A stretch of DNA of 64,000 nt from Taeniopygia guttata (Eukaryota; Chordata; Aves; Passeriformes; Estrildidae), in the NCBI RefSeq assembly GCF_048771995.1, contig NC_133026.1, positions 97,427,501-97,491,500 on the forward strand, read 5' to 3'. The notes below the pieces were generated by a model. That model had not been told where the DNA came from and made no database searches. It saw nothing but the letters and a program-made list of their open reading frames with translations. The stretch's first letter is position 1, and every line of letters starts with the position of its first letter. Positions 12,413-25,451 of this stretch are shown here, piece after piece. The position numbers were made by a program, and so were the translations under genes.

Positions 12413-14050
12413 ACATTTTTTATATATCTATCCTATTGCTCAATCCAGGGTAAAAGTCAGAGGTCAGAGTTGGAAGAGAGCAACTCAGCAATACTGATTG
12501 ATCTGTCTATACTGTGGAACTACAGATGCCTATATCTTCATGACCTCTTTGGCCTGCAGTGACTCTCATTAGGTGTCTGCACTAAAAGCAGTGAGCATAC
12601 TCATGTTTAACTTTTTAGCATACTAGTCTAAGCTATCTATTATGGCTGTTAGCTCATGATTAAACTGCATGTTCACAAAAATTGAGTATAAGTAACTGCT
12701 TGCAGTGTTGAAGTGCAATTAAGGATGCCCAAATGAAAGTGTTTTAAGAGAGGATTACACTCAGCAACACTCTAAAATAGTTCCTTTTCACATAAAAGGG
12801 AGCAGCCCTGGAATTATGCAATTTTCTCCTTCTCATCCAGCCCTAAGGTTACTGGATATCATATTAGAAAACACAGATTTAACAGCAGATTTTAATTTAG
12901 CTTGGAAAAAGTGTTATGGAAAATAGCTATAACTTGAGAAAAAGCCCAAGGAAGGGCACCTCAGATGAATATTTTTCTTATATTTAAGAGAGTTTTATTA
13001 TCCAATCATATTAACCTGCAGTATTTCAAAGCTCAGGTTTAATTTCTTTTGAACTTCAACCATCTTCCTAGATTTTTAAAAATATTTTCTCTTAGGCTCA
13101 TTACAGATGAAAGGAATATTTCATTGTGCTTTCTTCAGACATTCTTCAGAACTCCAAATGGTGTATTTGACATTATGTATTAATATAAACATTTTGATCA
13201 TCTCTGAAATTGCAGTATGACATTTATTCTAATAGAAAAAAAATACTGTTATTACTGAGGTAAATGAATTTTTTGGTTAAGAAAAAAAAAGCAGCATTTA
13301 TGTTTGGAAGTTTATATCAGATTGCAAGTTTTTTACTGTATGCAAAATAAAGAATTATGTGTATAACCTCATTTTCTCTAAAACCAGAAATATTAACCTG
13401 TGACTTTTAAATTAAACTTTACTTATACCATTCTTCTCAGGAAGCCCTAACTCTTTCAATGCATTGAAAACATTTCTTTTAAACAGTTTATTTTTAAAAG
13501 GAAACTAATTTCAGCATAATGATAATACAGCAATTTTGCATTTCTAAGAGCTTTTTCTTTTCAGGCTTTCAAAGCAGCTTAGAAGTACTAAGGACAATAT
13601 TTTTAAAACGAAGTTTTATTAGCTTACTGATGCTCTTGTTAAACTGGAAAATTCTCACTAACTTCAGTCAGAGTAAAACCAGGCCAAAGCTAAGTCTCTT
13701 GGGATACCCTTCTCCCACACCATCCACACTCTTAGGTTATTTTACATAACTTATGATGTTAGGAAATAAATACCCATTAACATACTTCACACTGAAGCAA
13801 GAGCCATGATTCATTTAATCAAACAGCAAAGAGCTATGGAGACCATATTTAGAGGTCTGGGCTTGAATTTCAGGGTATGTGGGTTTTTCTTTTTTAATAA
13901 AGATTGGGTAGCAAGTAATGCTGTGCAGAAATTTGCTCCATGGGGAGGAAACTATTTTAAATTATTTTCCTTAATAGAGAAAAAAAAGCTTGTAACAAAA
14001 TTCGAAACAAGAATTTTGGAAGTTTTGAAAATTTCCACTTCTAGTTTCTC

Positions 14051-14665
14051 CATTTATGACTCTTTAGCCATCTGCCCACGGGCTTCTGCAGAGACCAGAG
14101 AAACAAGTAATTTTTCACTTTCCCCAGCAGCTGCTGACAGAAATTACCACAATTCCTCCCAATGGGTCAGATTTATCCAACAGAGGTGAAGAGTATTGCT
14201 ACCAGCAGTATTTCTGTATCGCCTTCTTACACTGTCTCACAGGCACATGAACATTTACGCACCTTGCATGGGGTGCTGCAGAGTCCTGACATGGAATATA
14301 GTCCTGCAGCCCTTATCAAGGATAGCAGAGCAGATCCAAACAGAGTTTGCCCCAGGATGGCTATCCAAGGGATGTCTGAGGGCAAGTCAGGAAGGCAAGA
14401 ATCATAAAGGGTTGTTTATGTATCCCTAAATGTGTCCCTACAGCACAGCCCAGGCAAGGGCCAGGGCTAAGGGACTGAGCTCCAGCCCTCATGGGCGGAG
14501 AAGACCCATGCAGCCTGATCCCAGACCTTATCCAAAGTCACTGCCAAATGGCAGCAGAAGTGGCTCTGACCTCCCTCCCAAGGTCCAGAAGGGGAAGGAA
14601 GAGGAATGGGATAGGATGAACACTGCAGTACTTGTTACACCCAGGGCCCTAGTGATCTTATAAAT
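14051..14665. other. GC-richer block of unknown nature
   Basis: Base composition rises sharply here compared with the AT-rich flanks, and several open frames of 77-81 codons overlap in it, which is expected from fewer stop codons. I do not recognise the sequence or any of the peptides. An AATAAA lies just downstream at about 14685. It could be an exon of a long non-coding RNA, an old LTR, or a conserved element. Nothing in the sequence decides between these. Confidence 0.3.
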
Positions 14666-15570
14666 GTTTGTACATGGTAGCTAGAATAAATGGCTGCTTT
14701 TCCCCTCTCAAGTATAGAGGAAAAACTCTTGGTTACAATCTGTTTGTTTTCCTTCAGTGCAGCTGTTTTCACCCAACACCTGTCCATTACCGGAATATTG
14801 CATATGATCTCAGTTAATTACATCGTAGTGCAAATGACTGTTAAATCTTTGCATCGCTGTACAAATGAAAATGTTACTTAAGCAAAATAAAAATTTCAGT
14901 GTTTTGTATTATCCTCTTTTCCCAGTACTGTGGACAACAGTGGTGGTTCTCAGCTCCAAGCATCAGAAGAGAATCTGTTTTATATTTTACTGATTGGAGC
15001 TCTTTGCTCAATTGCATATGTGAAGACTTAATGAATGTAGTTAAATAATTTGTTAAACTACATGAGGTACAATTCTTGATCATATTCATTTGAACTTCAT
15101 ATTCATATATCATACCATTCATATTCATATGATATTCATTTGGATTTCTTGGCCATTATCTGCTTTTCTCCTATAGTTCTAAAAACTAGATTTGGATGTG
15201 TAGATTATTCATATGAGTGATATGAATATTGAGTGAAACAGCAATCACAATCCCTAATTCCCCCCTAGTTTGTTATCTAAAATTAGTTTATTGCAGATAC
15301 TACATCTGGTGAATATTGCCTTGGTGATTCACAAGAATGCTGGCTAATGATAAGCTGAGTTACAGGGGAAAATATGACGGCATAATCAGCTGTCAGAGAC
15401 ATTTCTTCTGCTTGTGAATAAAACCTTTTGTCTGTTGTCAGATGTATCATGAAATGTCAAGGAGAAAGATGGCTGTTTAATATGAAAGATGGAGTTCTCA
15501 ATCATTCATTATTGTATTAAAATTAGAGGATGAAGCCTCTAATCGAAGCCAACAAAGAAATATTAAGAAC
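14666..15570. other. AT-rich sequence with a CATATTCAT-type repeat
   Basis: No gene is recognised. At about 15081-15141 the word CATATTCAT and close variants recur several times, and a related inverted form (TTCATATGAG...GATATGAA) occurs near 15208-15226. It is otherwise featureless up to the LTR. Confidence 0.5.
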
Positions 15571-16585
15571 TGTCATGGATTGACACTGGCCAAAGGCCAG
15601 GCACCTACAAAAGCCACTTACTCACCTCCTCTGCCACACTTAGGCAGAGGAGAAAAAAGGGTTAATGATTTGAGATAAAGACCTGGAGAAAACACTCCAA
15701 GGGCAAAACGGGCTCATCTTAGAGACAAAAATTGAGCTTATTGGTAACAAAATCAAAGAAGGATAATGAGAAGTAAAAATAAACTGTTAAAGAACACCTT
15801 TTTTCCCCTACCCCTCCCTCCTTCTGACTGACAGTACAGGGAGACATGTCACTCCATCACAGGGGTTTCCTTCCACTGCTCCAGGAGAGGAATCCTTCCC
15901 TCGCTGCACCGTGGGGTCCCTCCCATGGCAGACAGTGCTCCGGGAACTTCCCCAGTGTGGGTCCACTCTCAGGAGCAGCAGTCCTGCCACACTTGCTGCA
16001 ATGCGAGTCCTTGCCACAGGCAGACAGTCCTCCCAAAACTGCTGTGATGTGGCTCTCTCCTTCCATGGGGCACAGTTCTCCAAGGACAGGTTGCTCCAGC
16101 CTGGGAGCAGGGCCTCTTTCTCCACCAGGTCTTTCACTGGATCCCAGCCTCCTCCAGGCATCCAACTGCTCCAGCATGGGCACTTCCCGCATGGGCTGTG
16201 GGTGGATCTCTGCATCCCCCATGGACACCCATGGGCTGCAGGGGCACAGCTGCTTCACCATGGTCTCATCACAGCCTGCAGAGGAATCTTGGCTCTGGTA
16301 CCTGGAGCATCTCCTCCTCTCCTTCTCCACTGATCTTGGTGTCTCTATCTAGTTTTCCTCACATGTTCTCACCTCCTTCTCTTCTCTGGCTAGAATTAAA
16401 ACTGCACCACTACTTTTGATTTGCTTTCTTCTTAAATATGTTTTTACAGTGGTATTATCATCATTTTAATTGGCCCAGCCTTGGCCAGAGGCATGCCCAT
16501 CTTCAGAGCCATCAGGGATTTTCTCACAGAAGCCAGCTAGGTGGCCTCCCCACTACCAAAAACCAGGCTGTGCAAAACCAACACA
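15571..16585. mobile_element. Probable solo LTR of an avian endogenous retrovirus (about 1 kb)
   Basis: The segment starts with TGTCATGGATTGACACTGGC and ends near CAAAACCAACACA, the TG...CA frame of LTRs. Blocks inside it, such as 'ggtacctggagcatctcctc', 'ttcttaaatatg', 'ttggccagaggc' and 'ttctcacagaagcca', resemble an abundant avian LTR family that I know only from memory. Base composition is much more GC-rich than the flanks. Overlapping frames of 135-168 codons on both strands reflect that composition and are not retroviral genes. There is no gag, pol or env sequence, so it is a solo LTR or remnant. I see no clear target-site duplication and cannot fix the orientation. Confidence 0.62.
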
Positions 16586-16589
16586 GGAA

Positions 16590-17975
16590 TGTTACAGAAA
16601 AAGTGAAATATTGGAAGCTGGAGGTGCTATGGATTTTTATGAACTGTAGATTTACCAGTGACTGGTTTTCATGATTCACATTTTGAAGATAATTTGATGT
16701 ATCTTCCCAAATAATATCAGCATTTTGAAAATGTGACAATCAGAAGTGATAGAAATAATTTGATTGGAAGTCTTTTACTATGTAATATGAGAATTAACCT
16801 TTACAGGACAATGGTGGTTATATTTTTTGTAATTGAAAATAAAATTTAAAGAACCCAACAAAACCCAAACTATTTTCGATTTTTTCCTGATTTTCTTAAC
16901 TCAGTAAAATTATATCAATATATTTATTAGAAATCAGTACAGGTTGTGCAATCTCTTATAATAATTTTCATTCCTTTTTTCCCCTATAATTTTACATTCT
17001 AACATTCTGAAACTTTTGTGATTACAGAAAATTTTTCATGGCAGAAGGAAAGTATGTTAATAATATAAATAGACTTTCAAAATCATATCTTTAGAAGTAT
17101 CTTTTGATGTAGCCTAAATTATTTGGTACACATAAAGGAGCTGGTCATAACACAACTATATCTTCTCTCTCTTTCGCACACTCTCTGTGTGCTTATAATG
17201 AATATTTCATTGCTGAACATTTTTTTTTCAAATCAGCCCAAATATTTGATATGCTTGCATGAATATATATTATGTCTATTTTTTCCTTTTTGTTCCTACA
17301 ATTTTCTACACTGAAAAGGCTTAGCATAATTTGACGCCCCAGGGTATGTTCCATATTCATTTAAAACCAGGTTATAACTAAAGTCAGAAAGACACCTTAT
17401 GTCAGTGAGGTTTGTTTGCAGTAAGCTGCAATCAGATGTAGAAAATGTGTAACCACTGATGTCCACAAATGACAGTTCCGTTCTTTCAGCATAACAGAAC
17501 TATCTGCAGTTAAATCAAGTACTGCCTTTGAGAAGTCAGAACTGTCTTAAAAGTCTGGCTCAAAGGAGAAAATTCTCACCTGTTTCTACCTTGACAAACT
17601 AAGGATAAATGAATCACCCTTTATGCTTCATGTAGTGCAATTGTTTAGTAGCACATATATTCAAACAGAGAGTCATAAGAAAGCTTTTCCTGCTTGGAAG
17701 TATTTTCACCATCAATGTTCCTCTCCAAAAGAAAAAAGGAAAAAACAAAGCATGACAAAGTTAGTCGTATTTTAAAATTAATTCAGGGAAGTTGTTCAGT
17801 TATTTTGATGATACTAACATGTGTAGGAAAGGACATAAAATAATGAAAAGCAGACACTTGTCACTAGAATAAACAACACCACTCCTGAATTGGTCTCAGC
17901 AGTGCCTTGTGTTGATTTGCTCACCGATACAAGAAACTAGAGCAACATGACAGGTTGAAATGCTGGCAAGGTTCT
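16590..17975. other. AT-rich non-coding sequence, nothing recognised
   Basis: No gene or repeat family is recognised. Open frames are at most 78 codons and lack domains. Confidence 0.5.
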
Positions 17976-18260
17976 GCCCTGTTACCCTCTTAGCAAGTGT
18001 CGTTTGGTGAAAGGGGCTCTGCGGCTCACAGTACAAGTGGCTCCTGTTCTCCCTTACAGCCCCTGAGAGTGGGAAGGATTCACATCCCTTTGCTTGGTCG
18101 CGCCTCTCTGGGTGTCCTGAAGGAGTCACAGGCACTGGGATGATCAGCCTGTCGTCAGGTCTGCAATCCTTGTGCCGCTAGATGTCCCTGCACACCAAAC
18201 TTTAGACTACCCCGGCGCCTTTAGAGGCAGCGCAGCAGCCACAGGGCAAGCGAGGATAGC
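17976..18260. other. CpG-bearing GC-richer block
   Basis: This stretch has several CpG sites (for example near 18100, 18153 and 18212-18232) in a CpG-poor neighbourhood. A minus-strand frame of 79 codons (17896-18135) has no recognisable domain. On the plus strand a pyrimidine run ending CTCCCTTACAG at 18059 looks like a splice acceptor, but no matching donor or reading frame supports an exon. It could be a conserved element, a lncRNA exon or a transposon remnant. Confidence 0.28.
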
Positions 18261-21200
18261 CATAAAATTTGATTGAGCAGAACTTGACCATTATGTTTTT
18301 AGGTAATAATTGCAGTAACTAGAATAAGCGCTGAAGATTATCCACCCTCCACAAAACGTTATTATTCATTGACACAAATGTAAGGTCTGTGGCATGGTAT
18401 TGACAGTCAGCATCATTTAATTTAAGTAATGCCTTCCCTCACAAGGGTAAAAACAATGCATTGAAATCAGCCTGTAATGCCTGTTCACTCAACAAACTTA
18501 AATGCCCTTGGTGGTCTGTATGGAAAGGCAGTTTTTCAGCAGCAACCATCACAAAAATTTCAGAAAACAGATATAATCCTACTTTAATTAAAGCCAACAT
18601 TTGCATATACTGTTTTGAATACAATAAGTATTTTTAAAAAACTGGAACAGGACATATATATTAAAAAAAAAACTTTTTCTAAATTACACTAATTTTCATC
18701 CAAAAATTCTCCTTGATTATTTAGGATTTTTTATTGGTTAGAAATACATCAAATATTTGCAAAATAATATGTAAAGTAGCATGCTGCAGGGATATTTTTA
18801 TTTGAGCAGCACTAGAAAGCTGATGTGCAGCAATTATTTTGTTGTAACCTGGAGGAACTAAACTTGACAAGAAAATCTTAATATATAACCAAACATATTA
18901 GATGGCTGCTTGTTGTGGGTATAATGTTGTTTATGTTCTTGGAGTAAGCATTTAGATTTGGCTCTTTCCTTTCATAACAGTAGAATATTACTTTGGATAA
19001 TATGCTTCCTGTAGATTCCTGCTTCAGAAATCCAACATCAGGAAAAAAGGTGGGCCACATTCACTGGTAATTTAAAAATACTGCTTTATCCACCAAGGCT
19101 TCAAAGTTTGAATAATATTCCATACATGCAGAAAATAGGAGAAGAGTAAAATAAGCATCATTAAGTTCATAACAAGGGAAGGAAGTGAGGTTTTTTTACA
19201 GAACTGAATCAGTATTCCATCTTGGTTTTATTGTGGTGTGCTCTTTCAGGTTATTCAGTTATTGCAACTCTATTTCTGCCTGTTGAATTAAGGAAGCAGC
19301 AAATGATCAATGCTGTTTCCCCTTCTGTGGAAAATGGTGCTGTATGTAGCAAGGACTCTTCCCTAAAAATGTAATCTGTGAAGGATTCAGAAGCATCTGG
19401 ATGAAGGATATCCCTCCCCTCACTCCTTTCCTATTTTAGAAATAAGTGACAATATTTACATTTACTCTGACCCTGATATCTGTCCTTTCTGTTATATACT
19501 CTTGGGTGTTTGGTTGATGTGTATTGGTTGGCTTGATTGGCTGGGGTTGTTGGAGGGGCAGATGAGGATGTTTGGGGGGTATTTTTCTTCTATTTTTTTT
19601 TTTTTTTCCTGATAAGTATTCATTAAAAATACTCTCCATTTTCCCTTCAGGGCTAGGAAGATTTCACTGAAGCATTTTTGAGCCTGAATTACAAAAATGT
19701 GGAACCAACTCACAGACTAAAATTATGGAGAACACACTAGGGAAGTATCCCTATATGCTTGTCCTGGTCTAAAATTCTTCCTTAGGCAACCACTATCACT
19801 AGTTGGTAAAGAGTGAATATATGGTTAAAGAAACATTGAAGAGCTCATGTTCTTCCTATATAATGCAAGACATCTCACTTTTCTTCATTAATTTATTTTC
19901 TGGTTTTTGGGTTGTTTTTTTTTGTTGTTCAGAGCATTCTTGTTGCACAGACCTCATCTAACTGAAAGATTTGTGGTTGGACAAAACTGTCACAATTTTC
20001 TTGATTGCCTTCTTATTGTAGATGGAGCATCTACAGACTGTGCACACAGAAGCTTAATGTTACACTCAGTTTCAAAGTATGAAGATACACCTATTATTTT
20101 GCAGTGGGAAAGCAGACTAAAGTAGTGATTGCTCTGGAGAAAAACTCCACAGTGAATGTGTGAGAGACAGAAATGGCCCACAGGGAGAGAAGTTTTAAAG
20201 TAATTATTTTCCACTAATAAATTCCTTGTTTGTCTACAGAAGGAAGGAATAGCTTTGTTTTAGTAAGGAACACATGACACATGGATTTCTGTATAACAAC
20301 CTAATGCACTGCTGCTAGACTGCCAAGCTGTCTCCTCAGTTTTGTTATAAAGCTATACACAAGTAACAACAGTGCTATATTTATAGCTAAACCATAGCAC
20401 AGTTTTTTTTTCTGAGGCTTTATTCTAGTCACTGCATCCTGTGTGAGCAGCAGGAATTGCAGAGATCAAATGAATCCATGACTCTGGTTTGGGATCCCCA
20501 CTGATGTGTGTACCTCTAACTCAAGCAGCCAAATATGTGACAGCATATGAAGCAGGAGATATTTAGAGTATAAACCTCCTGCTTCTTCCTTATCTTTCTG
20601 CTCAAACAGCATAAATAATATTTCAGGAATAAGCGCAGGTTTATACAATAATATATTTGTCAGAAAATCTTTCATAGACATTCCTGAAGAACTTAGTCCA
20701 TGACAAATTTTACTATTACTTGTGTCAATTATCTTCATTGTTTTTCTAAGGGATTTTTAAAATTGTTTTTAATGTTCTAAACAGGAATGATAAACAAGGA
20801 AATGTATTGGAGGTGTACTGTAGAAATATAATCAAGTGTTTGAAGAAAAATATTCTCAGCTTTAAAATCGTCCTTAGTCTTAACTCTGTGTTTGAGATAA
20901 TTTTAGCCAAGCCTCAGAAGTAGAAAGAATTTAAGTAAAACCTTCACAGAATACATTAAGTATCAATTTGTAGCTGCTGTCAGGTGGTCATTTTGCAGGG
21001 AACACGATAACCACTGAGCCAACTACAGAAGCACTGAGCAGATCAGCAAGTATATAGATGAAATTTAAGAATTAATTTTATGTTAGAAAGGCATAATTAT
21101 CTACCCTAAATCTGGCTAGTAACTAGGCACTAACATTGATAATTTTGTGAAAGTTCCTGAAAATGTTCAATATCAGAATGATGAAGACATTAATTTCCCA

Positions 21201-24200
21201 TCTCATACAGAAAATGTCACTTCCAGCAGCACAGCAGAAGGTGATTGATGATTACTTGCTAAATAGAAATACTCCCATATCCTGAATCTCAATGAGTTTC
21301 ACAATTATTCTAGGAGACAACTGCCTCAGCTTCCCCATAGAAGAGAAAGATACTTAGTCTGATTGAAAATCAGGTGTTTAATAAAGAAGTTAAAAAGTAT
21401 CACAAACAATGCTCTTCTCTCTTAACATCCATTCTGGCTACAAGGGAACAAGAAAGTCTAAAATAGCTTCAACTGGGGACACAGGTCACCATGGCAGTGA
21501 CTGTAACAGTAGGAATGGAATCTTTAGACTCTCATGATATTTTAGAAATGAAATTCTCTGCAGTGACATATTGCTATAAAAGAAAGCCTACAGTAAAGTC
21601 ATAAGACTATAGAAAACTGTTACGGAGAGCAGAAACCCAAACATATACAAGCAGGAATAGGCCTGGAAAGAGAAAAAATCTTCTTTTCTCTATCAAACAC
21701 TTTGTTATACAGTGACTTATATTTGGATTTTTTTTTTTTTCTTAAGAAGCATAAAAATGGTGACTATAAGTCACCAGCTTTGAACAGGTCAGCTTGCCAT
21801 AAAGGCTGACCTTGTGACCTCCCATAGCTTCAGGAGCTCTTGAGATTGTGACTAGCCCTTGATGAGCTGTACCAGCAAATGCAATCATACCTACTTTTCA
21901 TTTTCTTCTTATTATTTTTATATTGACCTTTACAACAGGATAGAAACAAGCACACTGGATTTTAAGGCAGACTCCACTAGAGATGACTGTGTCAACAGTA
22001 AATCACAGACTTTTTAATGATTTTTGCACACTGATCATGCATAGGGAGCTCATCTGGGGAAGGGACATCTAAAAAGAGGATTTCTTTTTCTTAGCCTTTT
22101 TTGACATGCAGTGATGGTAAAAGTATCGCAAAAAGTTATTAAAAAAGTGATTCATGACAGATAATTGCTTATAAAAATACAGACGTGAGAAGCCAGGAAT
22201 TTCAGAACGCCCAAAGTTTGGAGCTCCAGGGAGTTTTACTTTCCTGAATTGGAAACCTGTATGGATATCTTCTCAAGTAAGGTCATTCAGGTCTCTAGAC
22301 TTTCCTTGTCAAAGAATATGAAGCCTTTGGACTCCTGGCAGAAAAGGGAAATACTGAAGCATTAGGGTTTTCCCGGGTCAGCATTCCCTGGAGGAATTCA
22401 AACTGTATCCAAAATACTCACTTCAAATACAGTCAGAGACCTTTGTTAATCCTCCTCCCACATACTTGTGTATGCATCTGAAGAATCACAAGGTATTGCT
22501 GTTTTGCTTTATTGAGAGCTTAAGGAGGGAAAAATTGTTTGAGTTTTACCAGATTAAAGAGCAATGAGAAATGTCTCTTGACAGTCATTAGCTATCCACC
22601 TGCACACCAAGGACATCAGCTTTGTACTGTCCAAAAAACCAATGTATTAGTTATCTTTGAGGGTCACTCTTTAACTACCTCAGTTTCTACTGATCTAGCT
22701 CATGTGCTTTTAATTCTCCTTTTGGTCTGCTTTGTAGACCAATAAAAATGTAAATTAACATGATTCTTCTATTTTATTATTGTTTTGTTTGCAAAAGGAA
22801 TTTAGGAATCTTATATGCCTCTATCATTGATTATGGCAAAGATATTTTTCTTAAATTCTCTGTGGCTAAATAAGAAGACACTATTTTAATGAATTCTTAA
22901 GTTTTTCTCTAAGAGATTTCTTCGGTCAGATTGTCTTCCTTCTTTTTCTATGGATTATTGTACAGTATCCTCACAGTGACAGGAAAATAATGATCTATTA
23001 CATTGGCATGAAATCAGCATGGTGTTTCTCCAGCAATACACTAGATCAAATCATGAACATAGCAGTATTACAGCAGTATCATTTTGACAGTGATTTAAAC
23101 TAACATATCATTAGTGCTACTGTACATCACTTCAGAGATAGAGCATGTTAATGCCTTGTCAGATTGATGTTACTGAAGCAAAAAGCATTAGCATAATGCA
23201 GGGGTGATGTAAGTATGATAGGTAAGCTTTCTATTGCTGCTGTAATATTAAGTATTAGCATAATGCAGGGGTGATGTAAGTATGCTAAGTCCATTTTTCC
23301 TCTTAATCATTTTTCCAATTAATTTATCTGTGGAAAGTCCGTATATATTCACTTTACATGTGAAGGTCAGATTGTACTACTCTGGTACTTATAACTAATT
23401 TAATTAGGACAATCAAGCCTGCTATTTGCATTGCTTAAGTGAATAAAAATTTTGTTGCTGACTTAAAAGAAATACAATAAAATTTCAGTTGAGAAACACT
23501 GTCCCATTTATTATAAGAAACTTTGATGCTGAGAGAAAGACTAGCATAATATATTGACTGGAAGTTTAGGCAGGTGCCTTCAGCTCCTGGTGGTTACCTA
23601 TATGATTCCTATGTTTATGACTGGATGTAACAGCAAACTGACTTAGTGATTTTGTGCAAGTCACTTCTGAGAAGTCTATCTTTCCTGTAGCAACTGTTTT
23701 TTTGGTGTTTTTTTTTTTCTTGATTAAAACACTTGTGTTGTTGATAGTTTATCATTAATTTTAATAAAATGTGTAGCACACCAAAATGGCAGTCTGGTTT
23801 CTACAGCTTCCTAAATAGACTTTGATTAGTCTTTATTAAAGATTTAATAAAATGATACAGAATAGGAAAAAAAAAATCTTGTTTGTACAGGTTTTTGGTT
23901 TTTTTTCTGTTGTCTACAGAAGAAAATTATTATTAATCAACAGTAGGATCAAAGAAAGCTATTGACAGCAGATTTTTGTTAGCAGCCAGAGCAGAAATCT
24001 TTCTATTTCTTCTACAGCTCGATTCCAAAAAGCTTGACCCTCTTGATCTCTTCACTGCTGTGGAGTGGAAGCTGGGGGAACATGGCCAGACAGAAAGGTT
24101 CTGAATTTATTATTAGCTTGGATATATTGTCGCTGGATCTTTGTTCTCCTCTCTGTACTGGGAAAGTTATGGTCCGTGTCCTGTTCTCCCATTTGGTGGA

Positions 24201-24565
24201 TGAGACCAGTTGGGCTCTGAGACTATTAACTTGGCTTGAAATGTAAGACAGAAATACAAAGAGAAAATATGGTGTGTTTGAGTAAAGGTACTAACAAAAA
24301 CTAGCCCTCAGATTTTTTACAATATGATAAGGATGGCTGGATAATTTCCAAGGCATAGATAATTTTTTTTCAAGTCATTCAAACCTGCATCAGAACATCC
24401 ACATTGTTTATACCAAAGTTCACTACATCCCACAATAATTGCAGAAAATTTGTTTCTTTGTAAACAATTTACGCACAAGATTTACTCACTGAAATTTATG
24501 AAAGAGCTTAAGCATTTTAAACTGAAAAAGGTGCTAGGCCACTTTGTCTATGCTATGTTTTTTTG
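18261..24565. other. Long AT-rich non-coding stretch
   Basis: No gene is recognised in 6.3 kb. It holds T-rich tracts (19590-19607, 21728-21741, 23711-23720) and a 34-bp direct repeat at 23184-23284. A small hairpin with 7-bp arms (TTGGTCT...AGACCAA) lies near 22722-22742. Open frames reach 90 codons without recognisable content. Confidence 0.45.
23184..23284. repeat. 34-bp direct repeat, two copies 67 bp apart
   Basis: Copies at 23184-23217 and 23251-23284 share the core TTAGCATAATGCAGGGGTGA and differ at one base. A 33-bp unrelated spacer lies between them. Near identity suggests a recent partial duplication of a 67-bp unit. Confidence 0.93.
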
Positions 24566-24567
24566 CC

Positions 24568-24632
24568 AAGAAAAGTTAGACTAGATGATCCTGAATTTCC
24601 CTTCCCACCTGGTATTTCATGATTGAACAGAT
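24568..24632 (+). mobile_element. CR1 LINE extreme 3' fragment
   Basis: The block TTAGACTAGATGATCCTGAA followed by 'cccttcccacctggtat' and 'ttcatgatt' matches the end of avian CR1 elements read in the sense direction. Only the last part of the element is recognisable and its 5' side fades into AT-rich sequence. Confidence 0.7.
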
Positions 24633-24639
24633 TGTGGAA

Positions 24640-25450
24640 AGGAATTACAGGGCAAATGCAGTTAGGGCAGAAGTGCCTGATAAATGTGATTTATAGCAGG
24701 TTTCTGTAAGTCAGTACCTTGGTTTTTATGCGATAAGTATTACACATACAGCCCAGTATATACCCCCTTCCACAGCTGTTCAGCAACTAAATTTCAGAGC
24801 AACTTTTCATCAGGCTGGTTTCAGGCCTGCACTGGAAATAAGTTGCCAGGAGTCCATTAGCATTCCAAGTCACTGAGCAGCAGGACAATTCTCAGCCTTC
24901 CCATGAAACACCACAAGTGATTCAATGTTTTAATACTAAGAAGTTTTGTTGTGGTTAAGCAGTCGGTGAGTGCAATGTCACCTATCTTAGTGCCCTGGAA
25001 AGATTTAACTAGTCTCTCTTGTCTGGTCCATAACCAACCAGGCCTGCTTGTAATTTGTCCTGCTAAATGACTGTGTTCTGCATTATAGTTTAGTTGCAGT
25101 CAAGCAAGCTTCAGGATTTCTCATTTTACCTCTTTCTGACACAGTCTTCTCTCCATACTCACCTGAAGGGAAATTCACTGCCATTGGTATGCTCTTTCTG
25201 TGTTTAAATTTCTTATTAATAAAAAGTGAGATCATTGTTCCAGCATCAGCTTTCACATACTTACCCTAGAAATTATTTTGTCTGTTAGATTAAACTCACA
25301 TTTTCCTACATGTGCAATTAGAGAATGTTTGATTCATTTACATTCTGTTCAAATATCTAATTCACTTGAGTGTCTTGAAATTCTTACTTCAATAAATATT
25401 CTTCCTCTAATAACTTCTTCATGGTAGAGAGAAAATATATCTGTGTATAT
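24640..25450. other. Non-coding sequence, nothing recognised
   Basis: This stretch has a more mixed base composition near 24740-25150. No gene, RNA or repeat family is recognised. Confidence 0.45.
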
Positions 25451-25451
25451 A

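Larger units (their letters stand above)
5481..14050. other. Long AT-rich non-coding stretch
   Basis: No coding gene is recognised in these 8.6 kb. It contains A- and T-rich tracts (6421-6433, 8742-8754, 12376-12410), a 31-bp tandem duplication at 7776-7841, and a 19-bp imperfect repeat with core GACTCAGTCC near 10455-10495. The largest open frames, at 11674-12024 on the minus strand (116 codons) and 13806-14189 on the plus strand (127 codons), match no domain I know. The nearby frames show no exon pattern. Confidence 0.45.

Noticed and set aside
13806..14189. 127-codon frame
   Set aside because: The sequence is not recognisable and contains a run of Phe from a T tract. It is likely chance.
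15808..16352. Open frames of 135-168 codons on both strands
   Set aside because: They lie inside a GC-rich probable LTR, overlap on opposite strands, and show no retroviral or cellular domain.
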